A program made the position numbers and the translations under genes. The notes under the pieces are model-generated. The model ran no database searches, had not been told where the DNA came from, and saw nothing but the letters and a program-made list of their open reading frames with translations. 64,000 bases of DNA from Stichopus chloronotus (taxonomy: Eukaryota > Echinodermata > Holothuroidea > Aspidochirotida > Stichopodidae): positions 23,189,106-23,253,105 of the forward strand of contig CM037842.1 of the NCBI GenBank assembly GCA_021234535.1. The letters are read 5' to 3'. Shown here piece after piece: positions 46,600-58,644 of the stretch (its first letter is position 1; each line of letters opens with the position of its first letter).

Positions 46600-47480
46600 A
46601 AGATCAGAATGCGAGGCATTCACACTCGCGAATATGGACCGAATTGCAGATCTAAACGGACTGTGGCATCACTCAAGTAATGCACTGCGGTTTACTGCTT
46701 ATGATAACCGTAGTACTAGTAGTCTAGGGACGTAAAAGGAACACCAATATCGAACGAACTTACAATTGAAACGCGTACAAGGCTATGCGCAGAACTCAGT
46801 CTACGACTACGACTAGGAGCACGACGAGTTCGTTCGCTAACTTAGACTCGAGTCGAGTTAGCCTAGCCTAGCAGTTACAACTTATGACACATTGGGCTAA
46901 GTTTCAGTAAACTTCTATTCGATCATGGCACTATACATACGAACATTTGAAAAGACAGTAACCGTACGCTTATTACACCATTATCTCTAGGCCTAGTGTC
47001 AATGACAATTTTGAAGAAAAAGACAACACGGTCAGTCACGATAACACACATTTGCCAATCTTTTCTACCCTGCCTAGTGGAACCGCCAGTCAGGTGGACA
47101 CGTCGTACAGTGTAGAGGTACACGCGCATATGTATGCAACACGTACGGCAGTATAGTAGTACAGCACACACACGAGCACATTATGAAGATAAATATGCAA
47201 AGTTTGACAGAACAGCTCGACGCGTTACCACCTGTTGTCGTTCTTTTTATTGAGATATAAAACAAACCAGTTTGTTATCAAGCAGTATTAACCTCCTGGG
47301 TTGAAATATTAACAAGTGAATTTTAATACTACATTCCTCTATTAGAAAAAAATAGAATCCAAAGTCCGCTACAATCTATTTCAAACATTTCAGAATACCG
47401 ACAGTGAAGAGTTGAGATTTTCATACGGAACAGCCATTTGCAAAACGGTGGAAAGGGCCGTTATTCATGTTTTACAGTCG
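46600..47480. promoter_or_regulatory. CpG-rich, promoter-like region
   Basis: CpG density jumps: roughly 25 CpGs in 46620-46860 (CACTCGCGAAT, ATCGAACGAAC, AACGCGTAC, CTACGACTACGACT, CGACGAGTTCGTTCGC), and it stays raised to about 47240. Invertebrate promoters often keep CpG while flanking DNA loses it. Also present: a 25-bp near-palindrome centred on ACTCGAGT (46837-46861), an ATATAAAAC TATA-like word near 47255 and ATGCAAA near 47197. A 33-codon frame starts at 46634 (M-D-R-I-A-D-L-N-G-L-W-H-H). Direction of transcription is undetermined. Confidence 0.45.
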
Positions 47481-48719
47481 TTTTGTTGTGCAATCCCTCA
47501 AAAATGCTAGTGTTTACAATGTAATAGTCTACAAACTGTTCTAAAAAGCATAAAATAATTCTTATTCACATTTAAAAGTTTCATTTAAAGTAATTTTATT
47601 TGGTTAAATTGAAAGAATTTTCAGTCATTCAAAGGAAGGACTGTCAAGAGACTGAAACACAACTGCTGTACTTCGCTATTCGCTCGTAAAAAAAACCAAA
47701 GGTTAATGAAAATAGAAAGACAGTCACTCGTCACCCCAGGTTACATTTTTAGCTAGGGATAAGCAAAATTCTCACTTGGTCCTGCTCTTTGATTGACAGC
47801 AAATTCAAAAGATGCAGAGTACAGTAGCTCATATTACACATCATACACAAGGACTTAGCAACTTGATTACATATGAGGAGGAGTTTTACAGGCTGTGGGA
47901 GGGACTAAAAGAAAATGGTTGGGAGAATTGGAACTGTCTGGGGCAATGAATCACTGCCTTTTACTTCTGTGTATGTATGGCATTTAGATATATGCACAGG
48001 GCTGTAGATATCGTCAGGTTTTTTCTCCTACGTTTGAGGAATGAAGCATCCAAAACTGGACAAATTTTTTTGTCACCTCCACACCTGTTTTGGACAGTAT
48101 GAATACCTACTAAATACACATGGTATTTCCTACAACCTACACTTATTTCCTAAAACCTGAAAACAGGAAAGACAATAAAATATGATTAGTGTCATGCCAC
48201 CATGAAAACATACAATGAGAGATTGCTGGCTTAGAAAAGGGGTCTAAGGAGGGGATACAATTTTTCAGCTACCAGGTAACCTTTAAATGCAATCTGTTGA
48301 AATATTTCCCATCTTTTGAAGCCATATGCTTTGCCTGAGAAATCCTAGTATCCAGGAAAGTTAATATGACAATTCTCACTTTCTGGTGATTCCCATACAC
48401 TTTATTTTAATTTTTGTTACAATTTTCCATGATTTCATAACAAAGGGGAGCTAGTACTTTAAAGCAATAATTGTTGTACAATATCAACAGCCCCATTTTC
48501 AGAAAAAAAAAATATTGGCATGCAACACAGTGGTATTTTAGTAGGATGCATAAAGATGAGATGATTGCCCACTGGGGAGGTTGCTTAAGGTAATTTTTGG
48601 TTGGGTGAAATTTTGCACCCTCATGCATCAAAATTCTGCATTAAATCCTGATTGTGCATTACCTTCCAGTTAATCCAGCATTGATTTATCTTTACTTTAA
48701 TTATTCAAGCTCACAAATA
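47481..48719. other. unannotated stretch
   Basis: AT-rich; nothing supported. Confidence 0.5.
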
Positions 48720-48970
48720 AACATCCATAAAACTTCATCTGAAAAAAACATGCATAAAATGAGTATAATGGATGATGCGTCATCTGAATTTTTGAAAGTT
48801 TGGGTGAACAAATAACTGTTGAGTAACAAATATCTGAATATCTATCTGTGAGAAACTTATTTCTTCAAAAGAAGGCCACCGTCTTTCCTTATAGGCCACC
48901 GTCTTTCCTTATTTTGAATATCTATTATTCTGTGTCCACAAAGATTGGCTTTAAAAGTATGACTTTTCAA
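48720..48970. repeat. decayed second copy of the 34.6 kb TTAA MITE
   Basis: Shares with 34690-34935 AATAAAC.TC, AACTTCATCT-type words, GAAAGTTTGGGTGAACAAAT, TCTATCTGTGAGAAA and TTATTTTGAAT. Terminal repeats are no longer recognisable. It contains a private 22-bp tandem duplication of GGCCACCGTCTTTCCTTAT (48885-48925). Confidence 0.75.
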
Positions 48971-50220
48971 ATAAACATTCAAAGGCCTAGCTTCAGCCAA
49001 TTGCCTTAGTGCCTTGCCACACAAAGTAACTAAAGCATGCATTTGATTTTGACACAATTGAAAAGAATTTGTTTCCAAAGTCCACATGGATGTTAGTTGC
49101 CTGATGGTAGACCATAGTCAAAATGGTAATGCATAGGTTACATGAGGTGAGGGAGTAGGCATTATGAAGGTTAGTTTTCCATGAGATGAGCGGGACAAGG
49201 TTTGTCCATCATGCAGGGCAGATAAGTTACTGCAGACTGAGGCAAAAATCTGCAATCATAACTAAGAGGATAAGATATATAAAGTAGTTAATAAAAAAAT
49301 AAAACACTATATCTGTCAATACTCCAGTGGACCAGAGATTGTTTTCCCAACTGACAATATAAAAAATAAAGCACCTCTCCAAAGAAGTTGCTGCAGTGTT
49401 TAAGATAACATTTTGACCCTTTCAGCATTTCTGGGTGGATGTGTCAATGCAAGTTACATCTTTTAAGGTGGACACACCTGTTGTCTGATCAAAATAGCTC
49501 CACTATGAATTGCTAAGCTATTAAATGTTTATGTTGTAGCTTGCTCAAGATGACCTACAACCTTTAAGTTTGTTCACAATGGTGGTTTGCATATTGAACA
49601 GTGTGAGCATGAAATTATGCCAATCATTTTACGTATGTGCCCACTAGTATTAAATGCTGATTGGTACCTTCTCAGTTCTCTCCACAAAAAAGTATTATCC
49701 CTCAGAAGTGTTCAGTTTGAAAGTATTCCATATCTTTTTAGTGCTGTACGTGGAGACGGGGTCACCAAAATCAGAACTATAGTGGTCTGTATTAACTATA
49801 GACTGTTCAGAATTATGGAGGTTTATGTCTGTCACTCAATGTGACTTTATAGCTACATGGCCCAACCCATGGTGAGGGCTAAAAACAGTTAATGGTCCAC
49901 TGTACACCCTGAATTTATTGCAGAAACATCACTGGCAGATTTGCAATAGAAGAAATGTATGTAATTGGTGAATGCTGTTTGGTTGTGGGTGTTGGGTACT
50001 ACACAGAGTGATAATGCAGTAATTAGCTGGTGCAGAGTCACTCTATGACTGATGAGTAGGCTGCTATAATGACATCACAAGTCACATTGTATTGGCAACA
50101 TGGCATAATATTGATGGTCAACAAAGACAGTTGTGGATATCAATTTGTCTCTATATTCTGGAAATAAATCTCAATTCATTTAATTCTACAACTCATGATC
50201 ACTTTTGATTTTGTGCTCTT
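48971..50220. other. unannotated stretch
   Basis: AGGTGAGGGAGTAGGCATTATGAAGG near 49145 resembles GAGGTGAGGGAGTACACACTATGAATG near 4963, a weak dispersed repeat. No genes supported. Confidence 0.45.
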
Positions 50221-50224
50221 GTTT

Positions 50225-50291
50225 GCTTCATGTATATATACACATGAAGCATATAATACGTATATATATACATACATGTATTAATATATAA
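50225..50291. repeat. hairpin followed by TA-rich microsatellite
   Basis: GCTTCATGT (50225-50233) and its exact complement (50242-50250) flank an 8-base ATATATAC loop; TA/CATG-rich repeats continue to 50291. Confidence 0.8.
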
Positions 50292-50349
50292 CAGGGTTAG
50301 GAGATCAGGGATGTATTGAGTAAACACATCTTTGAACACCCTTCAGCCG

Positions 50350-50572
50350 AATTTCCTCTTGTAGCATAGTGAGTTAGAAGTAGGACTGTTAAGCAACTAT
50401 TACTCTATCCGCGTGGGATCAAATCCTCTTCTAACCAGCTCTTTCCTTTCGCAGGTTTAACTGCTGTCACTTCTCGCCACAGGTTTTCACAGGATGTCGT
50501 CAACTGTTAGATAAGGGGAAAAAAGATCTAGGAAAAAAGATAAAAACAAAACTTAAAAAAGTAGACACAGAC
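50350..50572 (+). mobile_element. tRNA-derived SINE candidate
   Basis: TAGCATAGTGAGTTAGAAG (50362-50380) approximates a tRNA A box and GGGATCAAATCC (50415-50426) a B box (consensus GGTTCGAATCC), at about the right spacing for an internal RNA polymerase III promoter. A ~100-bp body follows and an A-rich tail (50520-50572) ends it, as in SINEs. The cloverleaf is degenerate, so this is not a functional tRNA gene. Confidence 0.45.
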
Positions 50573-51292
50573 CCTATTAGTCACTGTTTTAGTTGTCTGA
50601 CGCCCTTGCTAAAGTCACTTGTGGTCACGGATTCTAAATTCGTACCTGCATTCTTTCACACACTGCTAATTTTTCTCCTATGAAGAGTATTGACAAGTTT
50701 TCAGATAGGCAAGCAATTGCCCCGCCCCTAAATTGAGATGTCATGCTTCAAGGCATGTAATAAATTGTCCACCCAATTAGGAGGGCAGTTGTGTAAATAC
50801 AATAAATTATCTTAACTAAAAGCATAAACACTTAAAAGGACTAAAGTTTGAAACATTATTGGGAGGGGGATTGTCTTGTTGGAGAGGGGCAGTTTTTAGA
50901 AGTTTTTTGTAACAGTATGTGTGAAATTTTTCACCTATCCCCTATGGCTACATGGGCAAATAAATGATATAGGTAGGAGCCAACTCCATCGAGTCATGGG
51001 TCTGTGTTGGTTCCATGTATCACTGCTATATATGGTAAAATACTTTGCAAATTTTCATAAGTGTAATGTACAACATTGTGACAAAAAGAAGCAATCCAGT
51101 TCATGATGATGCATTTAAGGCTAAGCCATTCATCAGATATAAAATACTTATTAACATTTTCAATATAAAATTGTTTGAAAAACTTATTTCAAGTCAGTGA
51201 CATATAGGCCAGACTATTAGTGTGTAGCATATATGTTAGGCTACAGCATAGTCCCAAGCCATTGTCCAGAAAAATATCAAGCAGGAAAATAC
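50573..51292. other. unannotated stretch
   Basis: Nothing supported. Confidence 0.5.
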
Positions 51293-51444
51293 CTTCCACT
51301 GAAATTTTGTGAATATATTGCAGATTGTTAGTTTAGGTTCTTGTTCACATGTCACGTAAATGATTTTGGCATTTGTGATAGACTGGGGTATTTTGAGGCT
51401 TTCCATGAACGATCTTGCTGATAGTCCCAGCTGAATAGCAGTTC
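51293..51444 (-). CDS. weak candidate coding exon, product unknown
   Basis: Minus-strand acceptor CCCTTTGTACTGTATGTAG, then 152 open bp to CAGTGGAAG|GTATTTTC. Entry phase 1, exit phase 0. Residues include A-I-Q-L-G-L-S-A-R-S-F-M-E-S-L-K-I-P-Q-S, with a composition that looks less AT-driven than most frames here. It sits inside a 107-codon open frame (51236-51559), so openness alone is weak evidence, and no family is recognised. Confidence 0.2.
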
Positions 51445-54400
51445 CTACATACAGTACAAAGGGTATATGCAACACAACTTGTGAGATAGTACAAAGTTTT
51501 GGGGACTGAAATTCCTTTGCATACATCATCACAAATTGAACAAAAAAAACTATAACCAAAACAGTTTCAGTACTAGCCTACCTTATTAGCTCATACCAGC
51601 TTGCTGAGTTGTTTCATGAACTTCAGTTAGTCTTCACAAACATATCACTTTTGTGTCAAGTTTCTAGTGACTGATCAATATTCAACTAAGATCACATGTA
51701 AGTGACCACTAATGAGTGAGTAGCTGATGATTTAAATTGGTTTTGGAAAACTCATGACCATTCACTTTTCCACTTTAGTACCAATTCATATACCCACAGC
51801 AAGTACAAACCAATAAGAATAGTAAAAATGGACAGTTTTCATAATTATTGTGAACAGAGATGCTAATTATAAGCATTGTTATTTGGTAGTACCCATCAAA
51901 ATTTTCACAACTTTAATTTATTGATGAAGATCAAACTTCTGCACTGTTGGGGGTCTAGTTTATGAAATTCTGAAAATTGTGCAGTCCTACAGATTCTCTT
52001 GTACAATGTTGATGATTTGGTATAATGATACTCAGTGATACCAATGATTTGACATAATGATACATAAATGATACCTTCAGGATGTTAAGGTTTGAGCTTC
52101 TGCATCAATGGTGCTCTAGTTTTTAAGTCATTTCAAATTGACACAATTCGATCAATGTTTCAGGTCAAACATCTACATACCAGGGAGGTTACTATATGGA
52201 CAATAGCAACATGTACGATACTGATACATAGTACTTCCGTCAGCCTTACGGTCGGTTATGTTTGCTGCGAATGTTGCCAAATATTTATGACAGGAAAAAA
52301 AAAAAACTTTTTTGGTTCTTTTAAATGTACTTATCTTCACCCATTCTGATGTTTTTAGCATTTTATTTCAACACAGCAATTATTGGTGGGCCAATGAAAT
52401 TCCCTTTCTATAAACTCTTCCTTTATTCATAAACATTTACGCCAATCAATGACCATGATTCTTTAATAGTGATGGTGAATTCTTCTGACCCTTAGCATCT
52501 TTGAGGCAAGAAAGTTTTTTCAATTCATGATTGAAAGATACTCACCCCTGTTACAAAGATGTGAATAATATGGTTAGAAAGCTGAACCTTCTCTCTTCAG
52601 AAAATGTTCTTTTTGAGTGAGGTGTAGTCTCCGGAGTGCTTTTATCATGATTCAAACTCATTGCAAAATCTTTTACAGACTGAAAGGTAGTAACATTTAC
52701 GGCAAAGTGCATTGTAGCACATGGGATACAACAGAACATGATGAATGCCTCTGTACTTCAGTAAGTTTTTTATGCCAATCCATTGTACAACTGATTAGTT
52801 AGCTAGTTTGTGCGATCAATAAACGATATACCAGCTCAGTCCCCTGAACCGCTTGTAGGCCTAAAATGACTTTCTGGTGGATCCTCTTTGAGTTACAATC
52901 ACTTCCAAGAAAGACTTTTTTGTTATATTTATTCTGTGGTATGTTGAGATGACAAAAGTGTTTACTGCCCTGGCAGATGTCATTCAGATGGACGGAACAT
53001 TGCACTACACAAAATCAAGACAGGAGAATTGTAGCCCATCAAAGATGACTGTTTTGCTTCCAAGACAGCGTTTAGGCGGCACGGGTGATCACCTAGCTCA
53101 TTTTGCCAGGCCCACTTCAAACAGCTGTAGAATCATTACAAGGTGAACAAACAAAGTTTTGAAAGTCTGAGCCCTTTTTCGACTAGACTGACAAGTTTAA
53201 AGAGAACATGCACAACATCTTAGTTTTCCTGAGACTCCCTTCAAATACCACACAAAGTTAATATACTCCTTGGGTGAGTCTTTCAGGTTGAGTGTCTTCC
53301 AGTCCTCTGCACTCTCTTAAACAAATCTTTTCTGATTTCCTTCAAATATCATTGGAAAGGGGTAGGAGAGGATTTATTCTTTCAATTAAGACAAAATTGT
53401 TTCTGATTGGCTCCAGTCTTCATCCGGACTTTGAGGTATGGAAATTATTTTCATCTAGATCGCCTGCATGAACTTTGTTTATGTTAACTGCACAGTGTAT
53501 GCACATACAGTGTATGTACATATATGCACATGCTATGCGCCATCACACGTAGTTACTAGACCTGTCCTAAATGCATCCGAAGATACATCACTTCACTTCT
53601 TTTCTCTCTGAGAGTATGTCGTGTCAGTTTGCTATAAAATATCAACTTGAAGATCCAAGGAATGCAGCTATAGAACTTGAGGTAGTTTTAGGTATAATTT
53701 CTTTCAAAATTCTGTGAGTAGAAGCAGATGTAAAAGTTAGCTATCATTGTTAACTTAGTCTGAAATGCAGTGGGACAATTCCAATATAATTGTAGGGCTG
53801 CAAATTGTTTGCCTGCGATAGCTAGTATTACTGTAGCATCTGGTAATGTGATTTGTAAATTGTGAACTCACAAAGCTGATATTTCAGCCTCTTTTTTTAT
53901 AAGGATTTAATGCAAAAAGGATTTCATATGATACTAAGTCAGAGCAGTCCTCAATCATACTAACTCATGAAAAATGCCAAACATGGCTCTCCTCAACCAC
54001 ACTCATTACAAATCTCAGACATAGTAGGCCATACTCAATTACATGAACTCATGATCAACCCAAGTGGGAAACAGCTCTCTGTGAGAGTAAGTCAGTGGAA
54101 TTACGACATTTTGATAAGTTTCTATTTTCTAGCAGTCTTTATCTTATTCCTAACCAATGTTTTAATTATGTGTCATAGACAAACCAAAGAACTGCCAGAG
54201 ATCATCTTCTTCATGTTCAGCATTATTTTCATCACAGACTACTTTTATCACAGACTCACCAAATGTTCATTATTTCATTTTTTGTCACTTTCATCAAGTC
54301 TGCTGTCAGTAGCTTGGCAGGAACTGTCAATATGACACACATATGACTTTGATAATTTACTGACACCAAAATGTTTTTAATTCTCCATAAAACTATTGAC

Positions 54401-54656
54401 ATGCCGGGTATCTTAGAGAAAATACATGCCTTGAAAGCCACCAATACATAGGGCTAATTGTAATTCTCTGATAATAATCAGAAAGAATATTTCTCATTAT
54501 TGTGTTTTACCTTCTACCTTGTTAGATTAAAGAATGAGAATAAAACTGTGGATACATTTTTTTGGCATTAATACTTTTTAAAAGATAAGATGACCATCTC
54601 AGTGTCTTTCATAAACTTTGCATGTATGGTTTCAATGATTGCTATGTAACTGAAAT
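51445..54656. other. unannotated stretch
   Basis: Frames at 52949-53146 and 53967-54335 (plus) are the longest but lack bounded splice sites or motifs. Short repeats of TAATGATAC occur at 52010-52075. Nothing else is supported. Confidence 0.45.
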
Positions 54657-56075
54657 TAAGGGATGTTGTTGACTCTATAGATTACTACAGGATATCGTTG
54701 ACTGTATAGATTACTAAGGGATGTTGTTGACTGTAAAGACTACTATGGGATGTTGTCAACTATACAGATTATTAAGGGATGTTGTTGACTGTACAGATTA
54801 CTAAGGGATGATGTTGACTGTATAGATTACTAACGGATGCTGCTGACTATAAAGATTACTAAGGGAAGTTGTTGACTGCAAATTACTGAGGAATGTTGTT
54901 GACTGTACAGATTACTAAGGGATGTTTTTGACTGTACAGATTACTCAGGGATGTTGTTGACTGCTCAGATTACTCAGGGATGTTGTTGACTGTATACATT
55001 ACTAAGGGATGTTGTTTACTGTACAGATTACTAAGGGATGCTGTTAACTGTACAGATTACTAAGGGATGTTGTTGACTGCACAGATTACTAAGGGATGTT
55101 GTTGATTGTACAGATTACTAAGGGATGTTGTTGACTGCTCAGATTACTCAGGGATGTTGTTGACTGTATACATTACTAACGGATGTTGTTTACTGTACAG
55201 ATTACTAAGGGATGCTGTTAACTGTACAGATTACTAAGGGGTGTTGTTGACTGCACAAATTACTAAGGGATGTTGTTGATTGTACAGATTACTAAGGGAT
55301 GTTGTTGACTGTACAAATTACTAAGGGATGTTGTTGACTGCTCAGATTACTCAGGGATGTTGTTGACTGTACACATTACTAAGGAATGTTGTTTACTGTA
55401 CAGATTACTAAGGGATGCTGTTAACTGTACAGATTACTAAGGGATGTTGTTGACTGCACAGATTACTAAGGGATGTTGTTGATTGTACAGATTACTAAGG
55501 GATGATGTTGACTGTACACATTACTAAGGAATGTTGTTTACTGTACAGATTACTAAGGGATGCTGTTAACTGTACACATTACTAAGGAATGTTGTTGACT
55601 GCACAGATTACTAAGGGATGTTGTTGATTGTACAGATTACTAAGGGATGTTGTTGACTGTACAAATTACTAAGGGATGTTGTTGACTGCTCAGATTACTC
55701 AGGGATGTTGTTGACGGTACACATTACCAAGGAATGTTGTTTACTGTACAGATTACTAAGGGATGCTGTTAACTGTACAGATTACTAAGGGATGTTTTTG
55801 ACTGTACAGATTATTAAGGGATGTTGTTGACTGCACAGATTACTAAGGGATGTTGTTGACTGCACAGATTACTAAGGGATGTTGTTGACTGTGCAAATTG
55901 CTGAGGGATGTTGTTGACTGTACAGATTATTAAGGGATGTTGTTGACCGTACAGGTTACGAAGGTATGTCGTGGACTGTACAGATTACTAAGGGATGTTG
56001 CTGATTGTACAGATTACTCTAAGGGAAGTTGTTGACTGCACAGATTACTAAGGGATGTTGTTGACTGTGTAGATT
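54657..56075. repeat. 29-bp satellite, about 48 copies, higher-order repeats
   Basis: The unit is ATTACTAAGGGATG, TTGTTGACTGTACAG. Variant monomers recur at exact multiples of 29 bp: CTGCTCAGATTACTCAGGG at 54961, 55135, 55338 and 55686 (174, 203 and 348 bp = 6, 7 and 12 monomers); AAGGAATGTTGTTTACTG at 55381, 55526 and 55729 (145 and 203 bp = 5 and 7). Blocks have therefore been duplicated as multimers. Edge copies (54657-54890, 55940-56075) are more diverged. Not coding. Confidence 0.97.
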
Positions 56076-56539
56076 AGTTGAATTTTGATAGTGGAAATAA
56101 GTACAATATATTTTGCTGTAGTTAAGTCACATTGTTACAATTAATGTTACTAAAGTATGTTACTACAAGAAGCTGATGTCCTCTTTTTCTAACCCACCCC
56201 TCACCCAGCAAAAGCATTGATCACCTTGTGAGTTTGAAACTCAACACTGAACATAAAAGATCCAAAACAATATACCTAGAAGCAATGCAAAATGGATCCT
56301 CAAGATATAATACTGCAAGTTTCATAATTCCACTTAGTCTCCTCTTCCATGAAATGTCTCTTCAACTAACAGTGCAACCAAATGCACAAATGCATTGTGG
56401 TTTTGATGATCCAATTATGAGCATTTTGTTTCTGAATCTTACATTTTAGCATTACTATTTGTCAAAGGCTACCTATGCTTTACATGAAATATGAGATTTA
56501 TACAAGCTTCCTTTCTTGAGATCATCTCTACTAGCTTTT
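56076..56539. other. unannotated stretch
   Basis: A 73-codon frame (56228-56449) has no support. Confidence 0.5.
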
Positions 56540-57200
56540 CAAAATTTGGCCCTTGCTGACATCAAATGACATTTGACCTCCATTAAAGACCAAATGATTC
56601 TTGTACTCAATGAGATGCAACTACCTACTGAATACAACATCTGTCAAAGCTTCAATTCTTGAGATATGACGTTTGCAAGAATTTCACAATGTGACCCTGT
56701 TGACCTCAAATGACCTTTGACGTTCACCATAGACAATGGAATTCTTGTATACTCAACGAGATACACCTACATTCTTAATGGGAGATCTGCCAAAGTTTTC
56801 CTCTTTGAGATATTGTGTTCGTAATAGTTTTACAATTTGACCCCTGTTGACCTCAAATGACTTTTGACCGCCACCAAAGTCAAAAGCGATCTTGTAATCA
56901 ATGCAGTACACTTACAGACTGCATGTGACATTTGTTCAAGTTTCCCTTCTTGAGATAAATGCGCTTACAAGGTTTTCACAATCCGACCCCTTTTGAACCC
57001 AAATGACCTTTGTCCTCCACTTAGAACAATAGGGTTCTTGTATTTAATGTGGTACACCTTTGTCCTCCACTTAGAACAATAGGGTTCTTGTATTTAATGT
57101 GGTACACCTATGTACAAGTATGAGATCCGTCCAAGCGTCCCCTCTTGAGGTATCATGCTTACAAGGTAGGCGTTACGAACACATACATACTCCCACACAC
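56540..57200 (+). repeat. TGACCT-family cluster
   Basis: Four to five units with TGACATCAAATGACATTTGACC (56559), TGACCTCAAATGACCTTTGACG (56699), TGACCTCAAATGACTTTTGACC (56849) and GAACCCAAATGACC (56994), the CTTGAGATA and TTACAAGGTTTTCACAAT words, and an AC-rich right end (57180-57210). The 3' hairpin of the other copies is not evident. A perfect 50-bp tandem duplication lies inside (57009-57108). Confidence 0.85.
57009..57108. repeat. perfect 50-bp tandem duplication
   Basis: TTTGTCCTCCACTTAGAACA through GTGGTACACC occurs twice without a mismatch, at 57009 and 57059. It is far younger than the diverged repeat units around it. Confidence 0.95.
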
Positions 57201-57210
57201 ACGCACACAT

Positions 57211-58644
57211 AGGTGTGTGATTACAAAGGTTACAATTTCATCAAAAACAAAAAGGGATAGTCTGATGACATACAATAGGATTATTGCATTTAATGCTGAG
57301 AAGACGAAACTGTCCTTCACTGTTTTGCAAAGACCCAATGTTAGTGTCATCTTACCAACTCTGGATATAATTAAACAGGATAACCCTTGCACAATTGGGT
57401 GACTATAATGGGTAGGCAAGCTGTAATGTAATTGTGGCAGTGCTTTTTAAAATCTTAACTCGGCATTTTCTTTCCTCTCAATGAACTCTAAAAAATTACT
57501 AGCCTTCATCAAAATACAAAGATTAGCTTGCTTCTATTTTAGATCATATTATAAAGAATAAACAAGAACCACTTGCATTTTATGCCCCTTCAACTATTGT
57601 CAGATACATTCATGAATGTTGACATGCTTTGCAATTACAATTAAATTGTTTTAATTCTGATTGTTCTATACTAAAAATGAAATTCATAATGCTATGTCAA
57701 TAAAAGGTTCAGAGGTATCTTCGGATTTTTGAATAACAGAAAGATCAATGTATTTTACCAGTCAATACTGAACAACAGATGAGCAATGTACTGTCAAGCT
57801 ATCAACTGCGAATCTCTTTTTTAACTTCTTTCATATTTGAATTAATGCAATATCTTGTACCACAATTTTTGAACCTGTAATTTACCAGATCATAAACATT
57901 TAGCCAGGTATCATATGTTACTTAGTGATGAAATCTGGGCTACAATGCTTTCGCTTTATGTTTACATGCTTTGGGAACTTAACTACCACCAGACAGAAAG
58001 ACAGACAGACAGACAGAAAAAACAAACACTCAATTGGCTTGGGCCTCAAAGACCTTGATTTCATAGAATGATAGAAAACACTCTAATTATCTCAAGAGTG
58101 CATGGGCTCATTTCAATTGTCAATTAAAACTGAGGGATGATGTTAACTTCAAATCCTTATCTCTTATTTATCTTATTGGCTGACCTAGTTACCAATCACT
58201 TCAATAATGAAGGCTATAATTGAAATTGAATTTTTATCTTATCTGAGTATTGATTGGTTAGGTTCAACAACTATCACAGCTCTCTGTAAGAGTTAGGAGT
58301 AGCATTTGCCAGGTTTCTACAAGATAACCTTACTTAAAGAAGCATAACACTGTGAAAGAATTCACTTTTGTCAAAATATGTCATTTTCCATTTTTTTATG
58401 TTGTAGAGGTCTGATGGAGGTGCAAAACAAGTTGTGTTTACTTGTTTAACAAACAGTACATTTATGTGTAAATTTCATGCAGTATCAAGGTGCTCTGAGA
58501 AATTTTCATGACATATTTGTATTAAGTATGCTATTCTTCAGTGACAGCTTTATAAAAGTTTGTACCACTTAACAATATTTGCAAGAAGTATAATGTAAAT
58601 ATTTCCAGTAAAAGTTAAAAAATGATAAGCACTTCTGGAGAATG
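57211..58644. other. unannotated stretch with a GACA microsatellite
   Basis: (GACA)n with one interruption at 57991-58016. TTAAAGAAGCATAACACTG at 58335 resembles the TTAAAGGAGCAT end of the 7.1 kb foldback element, possibly a solo end; no partner was found. Confidence 0.45.

Noticed and set aside
50362..50437. Functional tRNA gene
   Set aside because: A and B boxes are approximate and no proper acceptor stem or cloverleaf can be drawn; better read as a SINE head.
52949..53146. Plus-strand frame ending near ACAAG|GTGAAC, as a coding exon
   Set aside because: The donor is plausible but no acceptor with a pyrimidine tract precedes it, the opposite strand is also open, and no family is recognised.
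53967..54335. 122-codon plus-strand frame with hydrophobic segments
   Set aside because: Phe/Leu/Ile-rich stretches are expected from T-rich DNA; no splice signals or family resemblance.
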